Shown here in pieces: positions 1-7,684 of a stretch of DNA of 27,207 nt (its first letter is position 1; the number at the start of each line of letters is the position of its first letter). This DNA is from Thermoflexus sp040289485. Its GTDB lineage: Bacteria; Chloroflexota; Anaerolineae; Thermoflexales; Thermoflexaceae. The notes beneath the pieces were generated by a model that was not told the origin of the DNA, did not search any database, and saw only the letters and a list, made by a program, of their open reading frames with translations. The translations under genes were made by a program, and so were the position numbers. The stretch spans positions 1 to 27,207 of the forward strand of contig NZ_PSLG01000030.1 of NCBI RefSeq assembly GCF_040289485.1. The letters run 5' to 3'.

Positions 1-616
1 TGGCGCCGAGGGCGCCGGCCAGCGCCTGGGCGCGGGCCTTCGCGTCCTCCACGGCCAGCCGCCGGGCCTCCATGGCCCGGCGATCGGCGTCGCCCACCTG
101 GAAGGCGACCTGGTCCACCCGGTTGGCCCCGGCCGCCACTGCGGCGTCCACCCCCGCCCCCACGCGGTCGAGATCCCGGAAGAGGGCCCGATATACGTGC
201 GTGACATGGTAAATCGGCGGGCCGAGACGGCGCCCGGTCTGGGGATCCCGCGGCTCTTCGATCCGGATCTGGAAGGCGGCTGTCTGGAGATCGGCCTCCG
301 CCACCCCGTGCGCCTGGAGCGCCTCGCGGACGGCGGCGGCCCGCCGGTTGTTCTCCGCCAAGGCCGTGGCCAGTTGCTCGCCGCTGGTCTCCACCCCCAG
401 GACCACCACCGCCTGGTCCGGGCGGGCCCGCACCATCCCCACCCCGGAGACGGTCAGGCCGCTGCCCTCCCCACCGGTCGTCCGGGCAGCGCTCCCCCGC
501 ATCCCCAGGGCCCTGGCCTCTGGGCCCGGGACAGCCGGCGCCGAGGCAGGGCGGCATGCCCCGGCCAGAAGGCCCCAGGCCCCGGCGAGCAGCAACGTCC
601 ATCGCAGGGCGTTCAT
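1..616 (-). CDS. SIMPL-domain (DUF541) lipoprotein, 3' part missing
   Basis: I translated this frame by hand. It begins at ATG 614-616, preceded on the minus strand by a GGAGGGGG ribosome site, and stays open to the left edge, so about 205 residues are seen and the C-terminus is outside the window. Residues 1-21 form a short hydrophobic leader ending in AGAC, a plausible lipobox with Cys21 as the lipidated residue, so the protein is probably anchored on the outer face of the membrane. After a Gly/Ala/Pro-rich linker comes the DUF541/SIMPL pattern: a G-G-V-R-P-D-A-V-V-LGVET strand (about residues 51-72), then an amphipathic helix with ENNRRAAAVREAL. Family members are periplasmic or surface proteins of poorly defined role (E. 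coli YggE, oxidative stress; BP26). It is divergent from the AP endonuclease. The family call is fairly sure; the function is not. Confidence 0.8.
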   Translation of the reverse strand, partial: MNALRWTLLLAGAWGLLAGACRPASAPAVPGPEARALGMRGSAARTTGGEGSGLTVSGVGMVRARPDQAVVVLGVETSGEQLATALAENNRRAAAVREALQAHGVAEADLQTAAFQIRIEEPRDPQTGRRLGPPIYHVTHVYRALFRDLDRVGAGVDAAVAAGANRVDQVAFQVGDADRRAMEARRLAVEDAKARAQALAGALGA

Positions 617-791
617 CTTCCCCCTCCGGTGCGCGAGATTTCCGAATTACAGGACGTTGGGCGGCGCCCCTCGGTTCCCCCCTCCCCGGCGGCACGGGAG
701 AGGCCCGAAGGGATGGCGCTGGGGCCGGCGAACCCGGCTAAAATGAGGTCCGAGGGACCATATGCCATCCCGAGGACCGGAGGCCCTTCCA

Positions 792-1664
792 ATGGAGCCG
801 GCGTTTTTGTTCGGGACGGTGGGCAACCCCCTTTCCACCCCGCCGAAGCCCGGGGGGACGATCGGCGGCATCCAGCGGATCCGGGAACTGGGCCTGGAGG
901 CCCTGGAACTGGCCTGGGTGCGCAGCGTTCGGGTCTCCGAGGCGACGTGCCGTCAGATCCGGGAGGCCGCCGCCGCCGCTGGGGTGGCCCTGAGCGTCCA
1001 CGCGCCCTATTTCATCAACCTGAACGCCCAGGATCGGGCAGGATACCAGGCCAGCAAGGACCGGCTGATGGCGGCGGCCCGGGCTGGCTATCAGGCGGGG
1101 GCTCCGGACATCGTGTTCCACCCGGGGGCCTATCAGGGGGCGCGGCCGGAGCGGGCCTATGAAACGGTGCGCCGGCGTCTTCAGGAGATTGTGGAGGAAC
1201 TCCGCGCGGAGGGGGTGGCGGTGACCCTGCGGCCGGAGACGATGGGCAAATCCGCCCTCTTCGGGACCCTGGAGGAGGTGATCCAGTTGGCCCGGGACGT
1301 GCCGGGGGTGCTGCCGTGCCTCGACTTCGCCCACCTGCATGCCCGGGCAGGAAATGGTTCCTTCAATTCTTATGAGGAATTCGCCAGGGCGCTGCAGCAA
1401 GTGGCGGCCGGGCTGGGGCCCCGCGGGCTGGAGACCCTACACATCCACCTCTCCGGCATCGCCTACACCCGCAAAGGGGAGCGCCACCATCTGGTCCTCC
1501 AGGAGGCCGACCTCCGCTACGAGGAACTGCTCCAGGCCCTCATCGACCTGGGCGGCCGCGGCCGGATCCTCTGCGAGAGCCCGAACCTTGAGGAGGACGC
1601 CCTGCTCCTGCAGGCCACTTACCGGCGCCTGCTGGAACGCCGGGCGCCCGCCCCCCGTCCCTAA
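792..1664 (+). CDS. nfo: Endonuclease IV-like AP endonuclease (TIM-barrel, AP endonuclease family 2)
   Basis: The predicted protein has 290 residues and should be a metal-dependent TIM-barrel enzyme that cuts DNA 5' to abasic sites in base-excision repair. Candidate metal ligands sit at the usual strand ends: His70 (SVHAPYFINL), His110 (VFHPGAYQG), Glu149 (RPETMGK), Asp178 and His181 (CLDFAHLHA), His218 (HIHLSG), His232/His233 and Glu262 (CESPN). The PET-GK and LDFAHLHARAG motifs resemble the archaeal-type branch of COG0648 more than E. coli Nfo. The frame is open from 762, but ATG 792 is chosen because GGAGG at 779-783 lies 8 nt upstream and the barrel begins right there. A possible -10 box (TAAAAT, 739-744) has no good -35. 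The stop codon overlaps the A-run of the terminator for the converging cytochrome operon. Substrate preference within the xylose-isomerase-like superfamily cannot be proved from sequence alone. Confidence 0.85.
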   Translation: MEPAFLFGTVGNPLSTPPKPGGTIGGIQRIRELGLEALELAWVRSVRVSEATCRQIREAAAAAGVALSVHAPYFINLNAQDRAGYQASKDRLMAAARAGYQAGAPDIVFHPGAYQGARPERAYETVRRRLQEIVEELRAEGVAVTLRPETMGKSALFGTLEEVIQLARDVPGVLPCLDFAHLHARAGNGSFNSYEEFARALQQVAAGLGPRGLETLHIHLSGIAYTRKGERHHLVLQEADLRYEELLQALIDLGGRGRILCESPNLEEDALLLQATYRRLLERRAPAPRP

Positions 1665-1708
1665 AAAAAGCCCTCCCCCCCGCGCTCTCGGGCGCGCAGG
1701 GGGAGGGC
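1663..1708 (-). terminator. Intrinsic terminator of the Rieske-cytochrome bc operon
   Basis: A perfect 10-bp outer stem (1670-1679 with 1699-1708) encloses an inner CGCGC/GCGCG stem (1681-1685 with 1692-1696). On the minus strand the stem is followed at once by seven T (A-run 1663-1669), the classic form of a Rho-independent terminator. It lies 20 nt past the cytochrome c stop. On the plus strand the stem is followed by CCCCTTTG, a poor U-tract, so it should stop the rightward nfo transcript less well. Confidence 0.85.
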
Positions 1709-1728
1709 CCCCTTTGAACGCCGCCCCT

Positions 1729-2610
1729 TCACTTCTGGGTCATCAGGAAAGCGATCAGATCCGCCAGGTCCTGAGCCGACATGAGGTTGCCCAGGTTGGC
1801 CGGCATCTTGGAGACCCCTGGGGAGGCGGCGTATTTATCCGGCTCGACGATATAGGCGTTGGGCTGCTGGATCGACTCGCGGATGTATTCCTCCGGCGTC
1901 TTCGCCTGCCCTTTGTAATCCGGGGCCTTGATGCGCTCAGCCGCCCGCGTGGCGATGCCCGCCAGGGAGGGGCCGACAAGGACCTCGCCGGGCTTCAGGC
2001 TGTGACAAGCCTTGCACGAGGCGGCGGCGCCGCTGGCCTGCTTGACCTCCTGGTTCCACAGGGCTGCGCCCCGTTGCGGATCCCCCGGCGGCAGCGGCTT
2101 GGTCAGATCGGAGCCGACCGCCTCGAAGGCGGGCGTCGGCGCGGGGGCCGGGCCGGCCGCCTGCCAGTTCAGGATGAACTCCACCAAGTTTTCGATCTGG
2201 TCCGGCCGCAACGGCCCCCCGAAGTCCTGGGACCAGGTGGGCATGGCCTCGGCGTAGGTCTCCTCGGGGCGATAGGTGGTGCGGATGGGACGGCCGGCGG
2301 CGATGGTCAGTTTGATGAAGTTGCGCAGGGAGTTGGCGTAGCCCTGGGCCTTGAGGGCCTCATAATGCTGGAAGACGCCCGGGTTCAGGCTCGGCCCCTT
2401 GCCGGGCACCCCTTCCCCCCCAGGGCCGTGGCAGATGGAGCAGTATTGCTCATAGAGGAGGGCCCCGTTCTCGATGGCCTTGGCCTTGTGCATGGCCTCG
2501 AAACGAGCCATCTGCTGCTCCTCCGTCAGCCAGACCGTCCCGATGGTGATAACCGTGGCCAACATCAAAACCGTCGCGCCGATGATGCGGCGGGTCACCA
2601 GATCGAACAT
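1729..2610 (-). CDS. Membrane-anchored dihaem cytochrome c of a bc-type complex
   Basis: The predicted protein has 293 residues: an N-terminal transmembrane anchor (about residues 9-28) and two class I cytochrome c domains. Haem sites are CSICH (57-61) and CKACH (199-203); likely axial Met ligands are Met123 (EAMPTW) and Met269 (SKMPAN). A Pro/Ala-rich linker (about 153-163) joins the domains. The frame is open to 2673, but ATG 2610 is preferred because GGAGG stands just upstream and the anchor starts there. It is the last gene of a leftward operon after the Rieske and cytochrome b genes, 52 nt past the cytochrome b stop, so it most likely takes electrons from the Rieske centre in place of cytochrome c1 or f and passes them to an oxidase or soluble carrier. 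Dihaem cytochromes in this role are known from actinobacterial and heliobacterial bc complexes. Confidence 0.9.
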   Translation of the reverse strand: MFDLVTRRIIGATVLMLATVITIGTVWLTEEQQMARFEAMHKAKAIENGALLYEQYCSICHGPGGEGVPGKGPSLNPGVFQHYEALKAQGYANSLRNFIKLTIAAGRPIRTTYRPEETYAEAMPTWSQDFGGPLRPDQIENLVEFILNWQAAGPAPAPTPAFEAVGSDLTKPLPPGDPQRGAALWNQEVKQASGAAASCKACHSLKPGEVLVGPSLAGIATRAAERIKAPDYKGQAKTPEEYIRESIQQPNAYIVEPDKYAASPGVSKMPANLGNLMSAQDLADLIAFLMTQK

Positions 2611-2662
2611 CGGATCCCTCCGAGGATCAGTTGCCGTTCGCCCAGATCGAAGGGCCGGCCCT

Positions 2663-4357
2663 TCACTCGCCACCGTATCCGCCGTCCCGGTGGAGGTAGA
2701 TGGCCTGCTTGGTCTCCTGGAAGACCGGCTTGCCGTCTGGGCCCAGGACCGGCTGGTGCCGCTCGTCCAACTTCAGGAAGTAGATGGCCAACTCGAAGCG
2801 CTTGAGCCCGGGCTGGACCTCGCTGATGCGCACGATGGCATAGCCCTGGGGGAGGTGCGGGTCCCGCTCGATGCGCGCCTTCAGATCCTCCAGCACCCGG
2901 GCCAGACGCGGGGCGCCTGTCGGCAACTGAAGATCCCGCGTGTCGTAAGTGCCTGGGACCAGTTGCCCATATGGGATGGTGCGCACCTTGCCCTCGCCGA
3001 AGAGCGGATCCGGGTTCAGGGGCATGAACTCCTGGATCACCTCGACGTCCGCCGAGGAGGTGACGGCGAAGGCAGGGGTGCCCATATAGGTCAGCAGCGT
3101 CCAGGCGGCCACCCCTACCAGGCCGGCCACCAGGGCCTTACGCCGGTGGCTGTAACGGCGGCTGATGTTGAAATCAAGATAAGGCATGATCAACAGGAAC
3201 AGCAGGATCAGCCCGGGGAGGATCACCCCCATGATCGTCTTGCTGTTGTAGATGGAGGCCGGCGGCCGAGGCAACCCCAGCCGGTCCAGCGCCAGCAGGA
3301 AGGGGTCCTTCAGCAGGCCCTGGAGCCACAGGAAATACCAGGGCGCCGTGGTGTGCAAGGGCGTGTTCAGGGGATCGGCATGCTGTTCGAGGGGAGCATC
3401 GTAGAAGAAGGCGGCCCCGATGACCAAGAAGGCGATCAGGGCGATCCCCCAAAGGGCCTCCTGAATGGCGATGTCGGGGATATAAGGCACCCGCTTCTCC
3501 GGCGGGACCTTGCGGGCGGTGTCGTCGCCCACCGCCTCCATCTCCGGCGGCAGGGAAAGGCCGTGGCGCACCACTTTGTAGTAATGCACGAAGAAGACGA
3601 AGAAGAGCAGCAGCGGCAGGAAGATCACGTGGAGCAGATAGAAGCGCAACAGGCCGGCGGCCCCGATATCGGGCGCCCCGCGCAGGATCAAGTTGACGAC
3701 GCGGCCCAGGGCGGGGGGCGGCGTCGCCTCCGCCATGCTGGTCCCGATGGTCACCGCCCAATAGGAGAGCTGATCCCAGGGCAGCAGATACCCGCTGAAG
3801 GACAGGAAAAGGGTAAAGACAAGCAGGATCACCCCCGTAGCCCAAGTGAACTGGCGGGGCCGCTTGTAGGAGGCGGTGAAGAAGGTGCGCAGCATGTGCA
3901 GCATCACCGCCACCACCATCGCCTCCGCCCCCAGCCGGTGGATGTCCCGCATCAGCTGCCCGAAGGGGACGTTGTTCAGGATGCGCAGCATGTTCTCATA
4001 GGCGACCAGGGGCGACGGCGTGTAAAAGATCATCAGGAAGATCCCGGTGATGGTTTCAATCAAGAAGAGGTAGAAACTCAGGAGGCCGAGACGGAAGGTG
4101 GGGTAAAGCCGCGTCACCGCCTCGTGGTAGAACGAGGGCTTGATGTGCAGGATGAAGCCTTCGGTGTGCGGCTTCACCCGCGGGTTAGGTCGGGGCGGGG
4201 GCTCACCCCGGATGATGTTGCGCACCTCGGTCAGCGGGATCCCCGCCGTGACCCGGGTGACCAGTTCGTCCAGGTGCATGAAGATCACCCGGCGCCACCC
4301 GTATTGCTGCACCTCTTTCTGCAAGGTGGGGATGGGCTCCGGCCAACGCAACGCCAT
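2663..4357 (-). CDS. Cytochrome b of a quinol:cytochrome c oxidoreductase, N- and C-terminal halves fused
   Basis: The predicted protein has 564 residues and is the membrane core of a bc complex, oxidising quinol and passing electrons to the Rieske protein and across the membrane through two b haems. Haem ligands are clear: His140 and His154 on one helix, His243 and His258 on the next. The second pair is 15 residues apart, the spacing of the b6f/menaquinol type rather than the 14 of mitochondrial bc1. The subunit IV-like half follows in the same chain. The Qo-site PEWY motif reads APWY (338-341), so the usual Glu is Pro. About 140 mostly polar residues extend beyond the last obvious membrane helix (about 408-425). 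ATG 4357 is preceded by GGAGGAGGAG and lies 20 nt after the Rieske stop, indicating tight co-transcription. Confidence 0.95.
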   Translation of the reverse strand: MALRWPEPIPTLQKEVQQYGWRRVIFMHLDELVTRVTAGIPLTEVRNIIRGEPPPRPNPRVKPHTEGFILHIKPSFYHEAVTRLYPTFRLGLLSFYLFLIETITGIFLMIFYTPSPLVAYENMLRILNNVPFGQLMRDIHRLGAEAMVVAVMLHMLRTFFTASYKRPRQFTWATGVILLVFTLFLSFSGYLLPWDQLSYWAVTIGTSMAEATPPPALGRVVNLILRGAPDIGAAGLLRFYLLHVIFLPLLLFFVFFVHYYKVVRHGLSLPPEMEAVGDDTARKVPPEKRVPYIPDIAIQEALWGIALIAFLVIGAAFFYDAPLEQHADPLNTPLHTTAPWYFLWLQGLLKDPFLLALDRLGLPRPPASIYNSKTIMGVILPGLILLFLLIMPYLDFNISRRYSHRRKALVAGLVGVAAWTLLTYMGTPAFAVTSSADVEVIQEFMPLNPDPLFGEGKVRTIPYGQLVPGTYDTRDLQLPTGAPRLARVLEDLKARIERDPHLPQGYAIVRISEVQPGLKRFELAIYFLKLDERHQPVLGPDGKPVFQETKQAIYLHRDGGYGGE

Positions 4358-4377
4358 CGCTCCTCCTCCTCAGGGGG

Positions 4378-4947
4378 TCACGCCTGCTTCCGCTGGGCGG
4401 GCTTGCCCAGGATCTTCTTCCCCGTGTCCACCTCGACGGTCAGGTTGGGATCCGGCACCGGCAGCGGGTTCCCCTCCGCATCCGTCTGGGCCACCACCCG
4501 CCCGCTGGCGTCCTTGAGGTAGATCACAAAGCGGTCCAGGTTGCGGGGCGCCGGCCCCTCGATGTAGGTGCCGTCGATCTGGAACTTGGAGCCGTGGCAC
4601 GGGCACTCGAACCGGAAGTTGCTCGGCACCCATTTATACAGGCAGCCCAGGTGGGTGCACACCTTGTAGATGGCGAGGATCCCCTTCTCTGTGTTCACCA
4701 GCCAGATCTTGGCCTCGGGGTATTCCTTGGGGCCCTCGCCGACCTTGGGCAACACCTCCCCCGCCCGGCCGAAGGGGAAGATCCCGCCGAACTCGCCCAC
4801 CTTGAACCGGGGCAGGGCGAACAGCACGCTCACCCCGCCCAACTCGGCCATGAAGAGGGCCATGGAGGCAGCCCAGACGTAGGTGAGGAACTCCCGACGG
4901 GTGATCCCCGGTGCCATCGCTCCGCTGACCGCCTGCGCCTCCGCCAT
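4378..4947 (-). CDS. Rieske [2Fe-2S] iron-sulfur protein
   Basis: The predicted protein has 189 residues and is the iron-sulfur subunit of the bc complex encoded by the next two genes. Cluster motifs are CTHLGC (97-102) and CPCHGS (115-120), giving two Cys and two His ligands and the disulfide Cys pair. The N-terminus has TRREFL (16-21) followed by a hydrophobic helix (about 22-45), which resembles a Tat signal-anchor and fits export of a folded Fe-S protein. The frame is open upstream to a GTG at 5055, but that codon lies inside the predicted -10 box. ATG 4947 has a near-perfect AAGGAGGTGG ribosome site and is the supported start. It is the first gene of the operon, with a leader of about 100 nt. 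Confidence 0.95.
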   Translation of the reverse strand: MAEAQAVSGAMAPGITRREFLTYVWAASMALFMAELGGVSVLFALPRFKVGEFGGIFPFGRAGEVLPKVGEGPKEYPEAKIWLVNTEKGILAIYKVCTHLGCLYKWVPSNFRFECPCHGSKFQIDGTYIEGPAPRNLDRFVIYLKDASGRVVAQTDAEGNPLPVPDPNLTVEVDTGKKILGKPAQRKQA

Positions 4948-5053
4948 CGTCCACCTCCTTCCCGAAAATCCCCCTGGGCTGGACAGAGAAGAGGAGCCCG
5001 GGCGCCCACCCAATCCAGAAACAGGGGCGCCCGGCTCCCCAAGGATCGTGTCC

Positions 5054-5083
5054 ACTATAACATATGGGAGCGGGGCTGGTCAA
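5054..5083 (-). promoter_or_regulatory. Sigma70-type promoter of the Rieske-cytochrome b-cytochrome c operon
   Basis: On the minus strand, TTGACC (5078-5083) and TATAGT (5054-5059) are separated by 18 bp; each matches five of six consensus bases. Transcription should start near 5047 and give a leader of about 100 nt before the Rieske ATG. The promoter lies in the short gap after the truD stop codon, so the respiratory operon can be expressed apart from the upstream RNA cluster. Confidence 0.7.
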
Positions 5084-5094
5084 CGGCAGCGGGA

Positions 5095-6261
5095 TCAAAA
5101 TCCGAAACCCGTCTCCAATATGGGACGATCCATCCGGGCGGCGAGGGCTTTCAACAGCAGGGTGCCATAGGCCCCGGGCGGCAACTCGAACCGCAGGAGC
5201 GCCCAGGGGCCCTCCGAATCCCGGCCTTCCGCGAGCAGGGTCAGCCCTCGGGGCTGACACCAAACCCGCCGCCGGGTGGGAGCCGGCGCGATCTCCAGCA
5301 GGGGACCCCTGCGAAAGCGCTCCAAGGGAAGACCCTCCTCAGCCAGCACCTCAGCCATCGCCGCCGCCCACGGGGGCCCATAGCGCGCCCGCCGGTGCGG
5401 CAGCGGCACCTCGTCCGCCGCCTCCGGCGGGCGGGCTTCGGGCAAGGGGAACGGCTCCCCCCGGATCGTCACATCCTGATGGGGATAGCGGACGAACACG
5501 CGGGCGACCGCCAGGTTCCACAACCAGGAGCGATAGGCATCCACCCACAGAATCCGTAGGCGCCTCGGGATCCGGCGCACTGCCTGGCGGAACGCGGCAG
5601 GGTGATCCTTGAGGAAGGTCAGCAGGCTCCGGTAGGTGGACGGACGAGGCGCGCACGTGAACATCGCTGCCCAATCGCCCCACAGGGAGCGCGCCCGCGC
5701 CTTGAAGGCCCGCACCGCGGAAGAGTCTGCCCGCGTCGGAACGGTGAGATACCGGCGCAGGACCTCCTCCGCCTGGCCGAGGAGGAGGAAACGCCCGAGG
5801 AATCCTCCCTCCGGGCTCCAGGACCCGAACCGTTGATCATCGAAGTAGTTCGGGAAGCCCTCCTCCGCCAAGCGCTTCAGATCCCGGGGGAGCCGCTCCT
5901 GCTCCGCCTCGGTCAACGCCCGCAGCCGGACCGTGAACCGGTTCCCCCGCAGATCGTGCGGGCCCGGCGGCCGGTCCGCCTCCCCCACCCGGACGGCCTC
6001 GAAGCCGGGCCCGCGCAGGCGGTCGGGCCCGCGCCCGCGCACCCCGGCCATCTGGACGGCGAGGGCCATCCGGTCTTTCAGGGCGGGAAAGATCACCGCC
6101 CGCTGGGGCACCCCCAGCCGGGCCGCCAGTTCTGCCTGGACCTCCAGCGTGGTCCGCCCCCATTTCCGCACCCGGTAGAGCGTATACGGCCCCCCGGGGC
6201 GCAGGGGGATCTCCATGAGTTCCTCGACGACGAAATCTTTCGGACGGACCTTCCACCGCAC
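5095..6261 (-). CDS. truD: tRNA pseudouridine(13) synthase TruD
   Basis: The predicted protein has 388 residues and converts uridine 13 of certain tRNAs to pseudouridine. The N-terminus has the family pattern VRPKDFVVEEL (5-15). Catalytic Asp63 lies in ALKDRMA, and NYFDDQRFGS (138-147) is the conserved TruD motif. The central part carries the insertion typical of the family. The start is GTG 6261, because no ATG lies in frame before the upstream stop; there is no good Shine-Dalgarno, and the gene begins 22 nt after the preceding gene ends, so translation is probably coupled. It is the last gene of the leftward greA-lysS-Mut7C-membrane protein run. TruD is common in proteobacteria and archaea and patchier elsewhere, so its presence here is mildly notable. 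Confidence 0.92.
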   Translation of the reverse strand: MRWKVRPKDFVVEELMEIPLRPGGPYTLYRVRKWGRTTLEVQAELAARLGVPQRAVIFPALKDRMALAVQMAGVRGRGPDRLRGPGFEAVRVGEADRPPGPHDLRGNRFTVRLRALTEAEQERLPRDLKRLAEEGFPNYFDDQRFGSWSPEGGFLGRFLLLGQAEEVLRRYLTVPTRADSSAVRAFKARARSLWGDWAAMFTCAPRPSTYRSLLTFLKDHPAAFRQAVRRIPRRLRILWVDAYRSWLWNLAVARVFVRYPHQDVTIRGEPFPLPEARPPEAADEVPLPHRRARYGPPWAAAMAEVLAEEGLPLERFRRGPLLEIAPAPTRRRVWCQPRGLTLLAEGRDSEGPWALLRFELPPGAYGTLLLKALAARMDRPILETGFGF

Positions 6262-6283
6262 GCGGCGATCGCCCGGAGGAGGA

Positions 6284-7096
6284 TCAGGGGCTGCTGCGCA
6301 CGATCCACACCGTCAGGCCGAGGGCGACGATCCAGAGCAGGGTCTGGGCAGGGAGACGGCGGGCGAGGCGCTCTTCCATCAACGCCAGGCCGATGAGGGC
6401 CAGCCCATAGGCCCCCGGCCCGTGCCCCAGCGCCACCGCCCACGCCACCCAGGCGGCCCAGGCCGGCCCGCGCAGGACCGGGCACTGGAATCCGGCCCAG
6501 GCCAGTCCAAGGGGGAGGCCGGCGAGGAAGGCCGAGGGCGTGGGAAGGCCGACCGCGATCCCCAGCCACCAGGGAAAGGTTCCCAACGCCAGCCCCTCGA
6601 GGAGGGCCCGCACCATCGGCCGGGGGATCCGGCGGGCCAGCCCCAGGGCGGCCCCTGCCCCCAGGGTCAGCACCCCCCCGATCGGCCCCACCAGCAGGAT
6701 CCCCACTCCCAGGGCCAGCAGCGCTGTCACCAGCGCTCCGATCCGGTCGGGGGCCCACCGAGCGCAGGCCCGTAACCATGCGTACAAAGCCTGGCCCTCC
6801 CGGAGCCCACGGTCCGCCAGGCTGCCGGGCTGCAGATAGGGCAGCGAAAGCCCCCGGGGTGTAGCCGCTGCTGGCCGTGTCGGAGCCTGTTCCCATGGGG
6901 CCTCCAGCGCCAGCCAGCGGAGGGCCTGCCAGCCTCCCTCGGCCACCAGGAGCGCCCCGAGGGCCGGAGCCGGATGGGCAAGCCCGGAGCCCGCGGCCAG
7001 GGCGGCCATCCCGGCCAGCAGGGCCTCGCCTCGGCCGAAGACCCAGAACAGGGGCTGGGGTGCACGCGCCACAGGGGGTTGCCCAGGAGGGCCCAT
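6284..7096 (-). CDS. Polytopic membrane protein of unknown function
   Basis: The predicted protein has 270 residues and is very rich in Ala, Gly, Leu and Trp, with about seven hydrophobic segments spread from about residue 15 to the end. A soluble charged stretch in the first half (about 85-120) separates the first two segments from the rest. I do not recognise a family and see no catalytic motif. The frame runs upstream to 7408, but that part is antisense-frame noise over the Mut7-C gene; ATG 7096, 16 nt after the Mut7-C stop, is the first sensible start, although no Shine-Dalgarno is visible. It lies between Mut7-C and truD in one leftward run, so it is probably co-transcribed with RNA-related genes; no functional link can be claimed. 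Confidence 0.6.
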   Translation of the reverse strand: MGPPGQPPVARAPQPLFWVFGRGEALLAGMAALAAGSGLAHPAPALGALLVAEGGWQALRWLALEAPWEQAPTRPAAATPRGLSLPYLQPGSLADRGLREGQALYAWLRACARWAPDRIGALVTALLALGVGILLVGPIGGVLTLGAGAALGLARRIPRPMVRALLEGLALGTFPWWLGIAVGLPTPSAFLAGLPLGLAWAGFQCPVLRGPAWAAWVAWAVALGHGPGAYGLALIGLALMEERLARRLPAQTLLWIVALGLTVWIVRSSP

Positions 7097-7112
7097 CGTG
7101 CGGAACGCCCGT

Positions 7113-7631
7113 CTATATGGAGATTCTGGGGCCTTCGCCGTCTCCCGCCCGCAGGCGGTCGCCCCCCAGGGCCCGCAGGACTGTCTGCATGCGCTCGAAG
7201 TGGGAGCCGGGCCAGTAGATCCGGCCGCACTGGGGGCAGCGGTGGAACCGCTCATGGTGCTGCCAGATGAAGGCCGGGACGCACAGAGCCACCGCTTCCT
7301 TGGGGACGACCAGGAGGCGGGCGTTGCAAACCGGGCAGCGGGAGAATGGCGCATCCAGGGGCTCTCCGAAGCGCTGGCGGATGGCCTGGAGCTGGTCGAT
7401 GAGGTCATCGCGGTCGATCAGGAACGCCTGGGGACCGCCCCGCCGGGCCAGCGCGTGATCCCGGGTGAGGAGGATCCGATCCTCCGCCCAGGCGATCCGG
7501 AGCAAGGCGTCGTCATCGAGGGACGGGTCGTAGTGGGTGTCGTAGCCCAGGATACGCAGCCATTTCGCCAGGCGGCCGAGCATCGTGTCGGCCACAAAGC
7601 GGGCGGAACGCGGGTTCGGCGGCCGATCCAT
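7113..7631 (-). CDS. Mut7-C RNase domain protein (PIN-like fold plus zinc ribbon)
   Basis: The predicted protein has 172 residues. The N-terminal part matches the Mut7-C family (PF01927, COG1656): RFVADTMLGRLAKWLRILGYD (11-31, shown by Asp15, the GRLAKWLR stretch and Asp31), then the ILLTRD motif with Asp58. These acidic residues form the predicted PIN-like nuclease site. The C-terminal part is a zinc ribbon with CPVC (99-102) and CPQCGRIYW (132-140). The family is named after the C-terminal domain of the Caenorhabditis MUT-7 exonuclease; bacterial and archaeal members are predicted RNases without a settled substrate. It starts 53 nt after the lysS stop and is followed 16 nt later by the membrane-protein gene. 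The start at ATG 7631 agrees with the usual N-terminus; the ribosome site is weak (AGGGGGT). Confidence 0.9.
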   Translation of the reverse strand: MDRPPNPRSARFVADTMLGRLAKWLRILGYDTHYDPSLDDDALLRIAWAEDRILLTRDHALARRGGPQAFLIDRDDLIDQLQAIRQRFGEPLDAPFSRCPVCNARLLVVPKEAVALCVPAFIWQHHERFHRCPQCGRIYWPGSHFERMQTVLRALGGDRLRAGDGEGPRISI

Positions 7632-7684
7632 ACGAACCCCCTATGCCCAGCGGGAGGTTCGACCGGCGGGCGGCGGCATGGATC

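Noticed and set aside
197..1162. A 321-codon plus-strand frame across the SIMPL gene and the start of nfo.
   Set aside because: It is antisense to the lipoprotein gene and out of frame with nfo; the Gly/Pro/Arg-rich product has no recognisable pattern.
2474..4522. A 682-codon plus-strand frame opposite the cytochrome genes.
   Set aside because: It mirrors the cytochrome b and Rieske genes, whose haem and cluster motifs are certain; the His/Gln/Asp-rich product is a shadow.
4948..5055. Longer Rieske protein starting at GTG 5055.
   Set aside because: That codon lies within the predicted -10 box and the extra residues are low in complexity; ATG 4947 has an excellent ribosome site.
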